Shown: positions 63,391 to 64,000 of the stretch, in pieces | Position numbering within the stretch: the first letter of the stretch is position 1 | Layout of the letters: each line of letters begins with the position of its first letter | The notes under the pieces: generated by a model | Databases searched by the model: none | The model's input: the letters and a program-made list of their open reading frames with translations, nothing else | What the model was told of the DNA's origin: nothing | Position numbers and translations under genes: made by a program | DNA from: Nitrosomonas sp. | GTDB lineage: Bacteria; Pseudomonadota; Gammaproteobacteria; Burkholderiales; Nitrosomonadaceae | Assembly (NCBI GenBank): GCA_016710135.1 | Contig: JADJLM010000004.1 | Location: forward strand, 124,001 to 188,000 | Length of the DNA stretch: 64,000 nucleotides | Direction: 5' to 3'

Positions 63391-64000
63391 TTAAGCAACA
63401 ATCAAAAAGTCTGTTGCGGCAAGATCAGTGCCATTATTTGCTATTGTAGCAATCAATATTTGAGACTGAGCACCTGTACCATCAGGATCATAGTAAATTT
63501 CAGTTGAAACACCTGTATTGGTTACAGTATCAATAATGATGCGATCTGTTGCTGCTGCTGCTGCTGCTGCGCCGTACAGAATATTTGTTCCATCAGCTCC
63601 TGTATCTAGAGTGGCTGTAGTTCCAATATCATCAGCATCATCAGTTAGTCCAAACTTACTAACTGATAACTGAACAGTATCAACCGTTGATTCAAATGCT
63701 CCATCAACACCAACTAGAACATCACCAACTGTCAATAAACCAAAACCAACTTTTAATGTATCTACTGCACCTGCTGCCACTACTGTATCCAAGAAGACTG
63801 TAACAGCAGACTTAGCAGTTGTTCCAGTCGTATCCAGATCGATACCCATTCCAGCGACAGCAGTTACATCAGTCGCATCGTTCAAACGAACAGATAAAGT
63901 TTCCACTTCAGTGGTTGATGAAGCATGGTAACTATCAACCAAGGCATCGATGACTGTATCGTTCAATTGCAGTATTAGCGTTTGCTCAGTCGCTTGATCA
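63391..64000 (-). CDS. Surface/RTX-like protein, C-terminal part (continues past right edge)
   Basis: The frame is open through base 64000; at least 202 residues are in the window. The composition is Asp/Thr/Ala/Val/Gly-rich with almost no Cys, Trp or Lys, typical of S-layer or type I-secreted surface proteins; the C-terminus ends in ATDFLIVA, a pattern seen at the ends of such calcium-binding or bluetail-type surface proteins. A TGC triplet repeat at 63550-63570 encodes seven alanines. Function: probably cell-surface coat or adhesin. Confidence 0.65.
   Translation of the reverse strand, partial: DQATEQTLILQLNDTVIDALVDSYHASSTTEVETLSVRLNDATDVTAVAGMGIDLDTTGTTAKSAVTVFLDTVVAAGAVDTLKVGFGLLTVGDVLVGVDGAFESTVDTVQLSVSKFGLTDDADDIGTTATLDTGADGTNILYGAAAAAAATDRIIIDTVTNTGVSTEIYYDPDGTGAQSQILIATIANNGTDLAATDFLIVA
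63550..63570 (+). repeat. Trinucleotide repeat (TGC)7 inside the surface-protein gene
   Basis: Seven TGC units encode seven consecutive alanines on the minus strand. Changes by whole units keep the frame, so length would vary an alanine linker rather than switch the gene off. Confidence 0.8.

Noticed and set aside
1..64000. CRISPR arrays, tRNA or rRNA genes, prophage
   Set aside because: No regularly spaced direct repeats, cloverleaf-like or rRNA sequences, and no phage structural genes were recognised.

Overview
The window reads as the chromosome of a motile betaproteobacterium of moderate to low G+C. Gene content and order (rpsB-tsf-pyrH-frr-uppS-cdsA-dxr-rseP-bamA-skp, hemC-hemD-hemX-hemY next to ppc, a FleSR-type flagellar regulatory pair, many IS5/IS4 elements) are reminiscent of Nitrosomonas-like ammonia oxidisers. 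That placement is inferred from gene order and protein character; no diagnostic ammonia-oxidation gene lies in the window.

Layout. 1-3470 is an accessory patch: the 3' end of an IS4-type transposase, a broken DUF4365-like gene, a well-formed integron attC site, a VOC-family cassette gene, a small membrane-protein gene, damaged attC-like ends and an IS5-family element. 3565-13999 holds flagellar genes (fliK-J-I-H-G-F on the minus strand; a sensor kinase/sigma54 activator pair, fliE and a YcgR-like PilZ gene on the plus strand), followed by two GGDEF proteins, a c-type cytochrome lipoprotein and an FNR-type regulator. 19193-30561 is the translation/envelope operon, which unusually runs skp-fabZ-rnhB with no lpxD, lpxA or lpxB between them. 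After slyD comes a redox/detoxification cluster (LysR, pirin, two isochorismatase-like hydrolases, FMN reductase, outer-membrane channel), then a decayed IS and a second IS5 copy in inverted orientation. 39480-54205 has an SDR protein, a ferredoxin-reductase fusion, the heme genes, ppc, an ABC exporter-like protein with a degenerate ATPase domain, rmlA-rmlC, radA and a ceramidase-like membrane protein. The right end has an RhlE-type helicase, a periplasmic ankyrin protein, a multicopper oxidase, a BigR-type persulfide-detoxification locus, a protein-lysine-methyltransferase-like gene and the C-terminus of a large surface protein.

A quality signal runs through the window. At least eight conserved genes (fliG, uppS, cdsA, hemD, rhlE, the ankyrin gene, the methyltransferase and the DUF4365-like gene) are broken by exactly one missing base, in or next to a short homopolymer, and the two IS5 copies differ at three homopolymers. 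Several of these genes are essential, so most of these frameshifts are probably sequencing or assembly errors. I annotate the genes across the breaks and state where each break lies.

Most interesting biology: the integron-cassette remnant; the ABC exporter-like protein that has lost nearly every ATPase motif but keeps an open frame; the surface protein beside a methyltransferase with a Rickettsia PKMT-like regulatory domain; the persulfide operon with a BigR/SqrR-type dithiol sensor; and the absent lpx genes.
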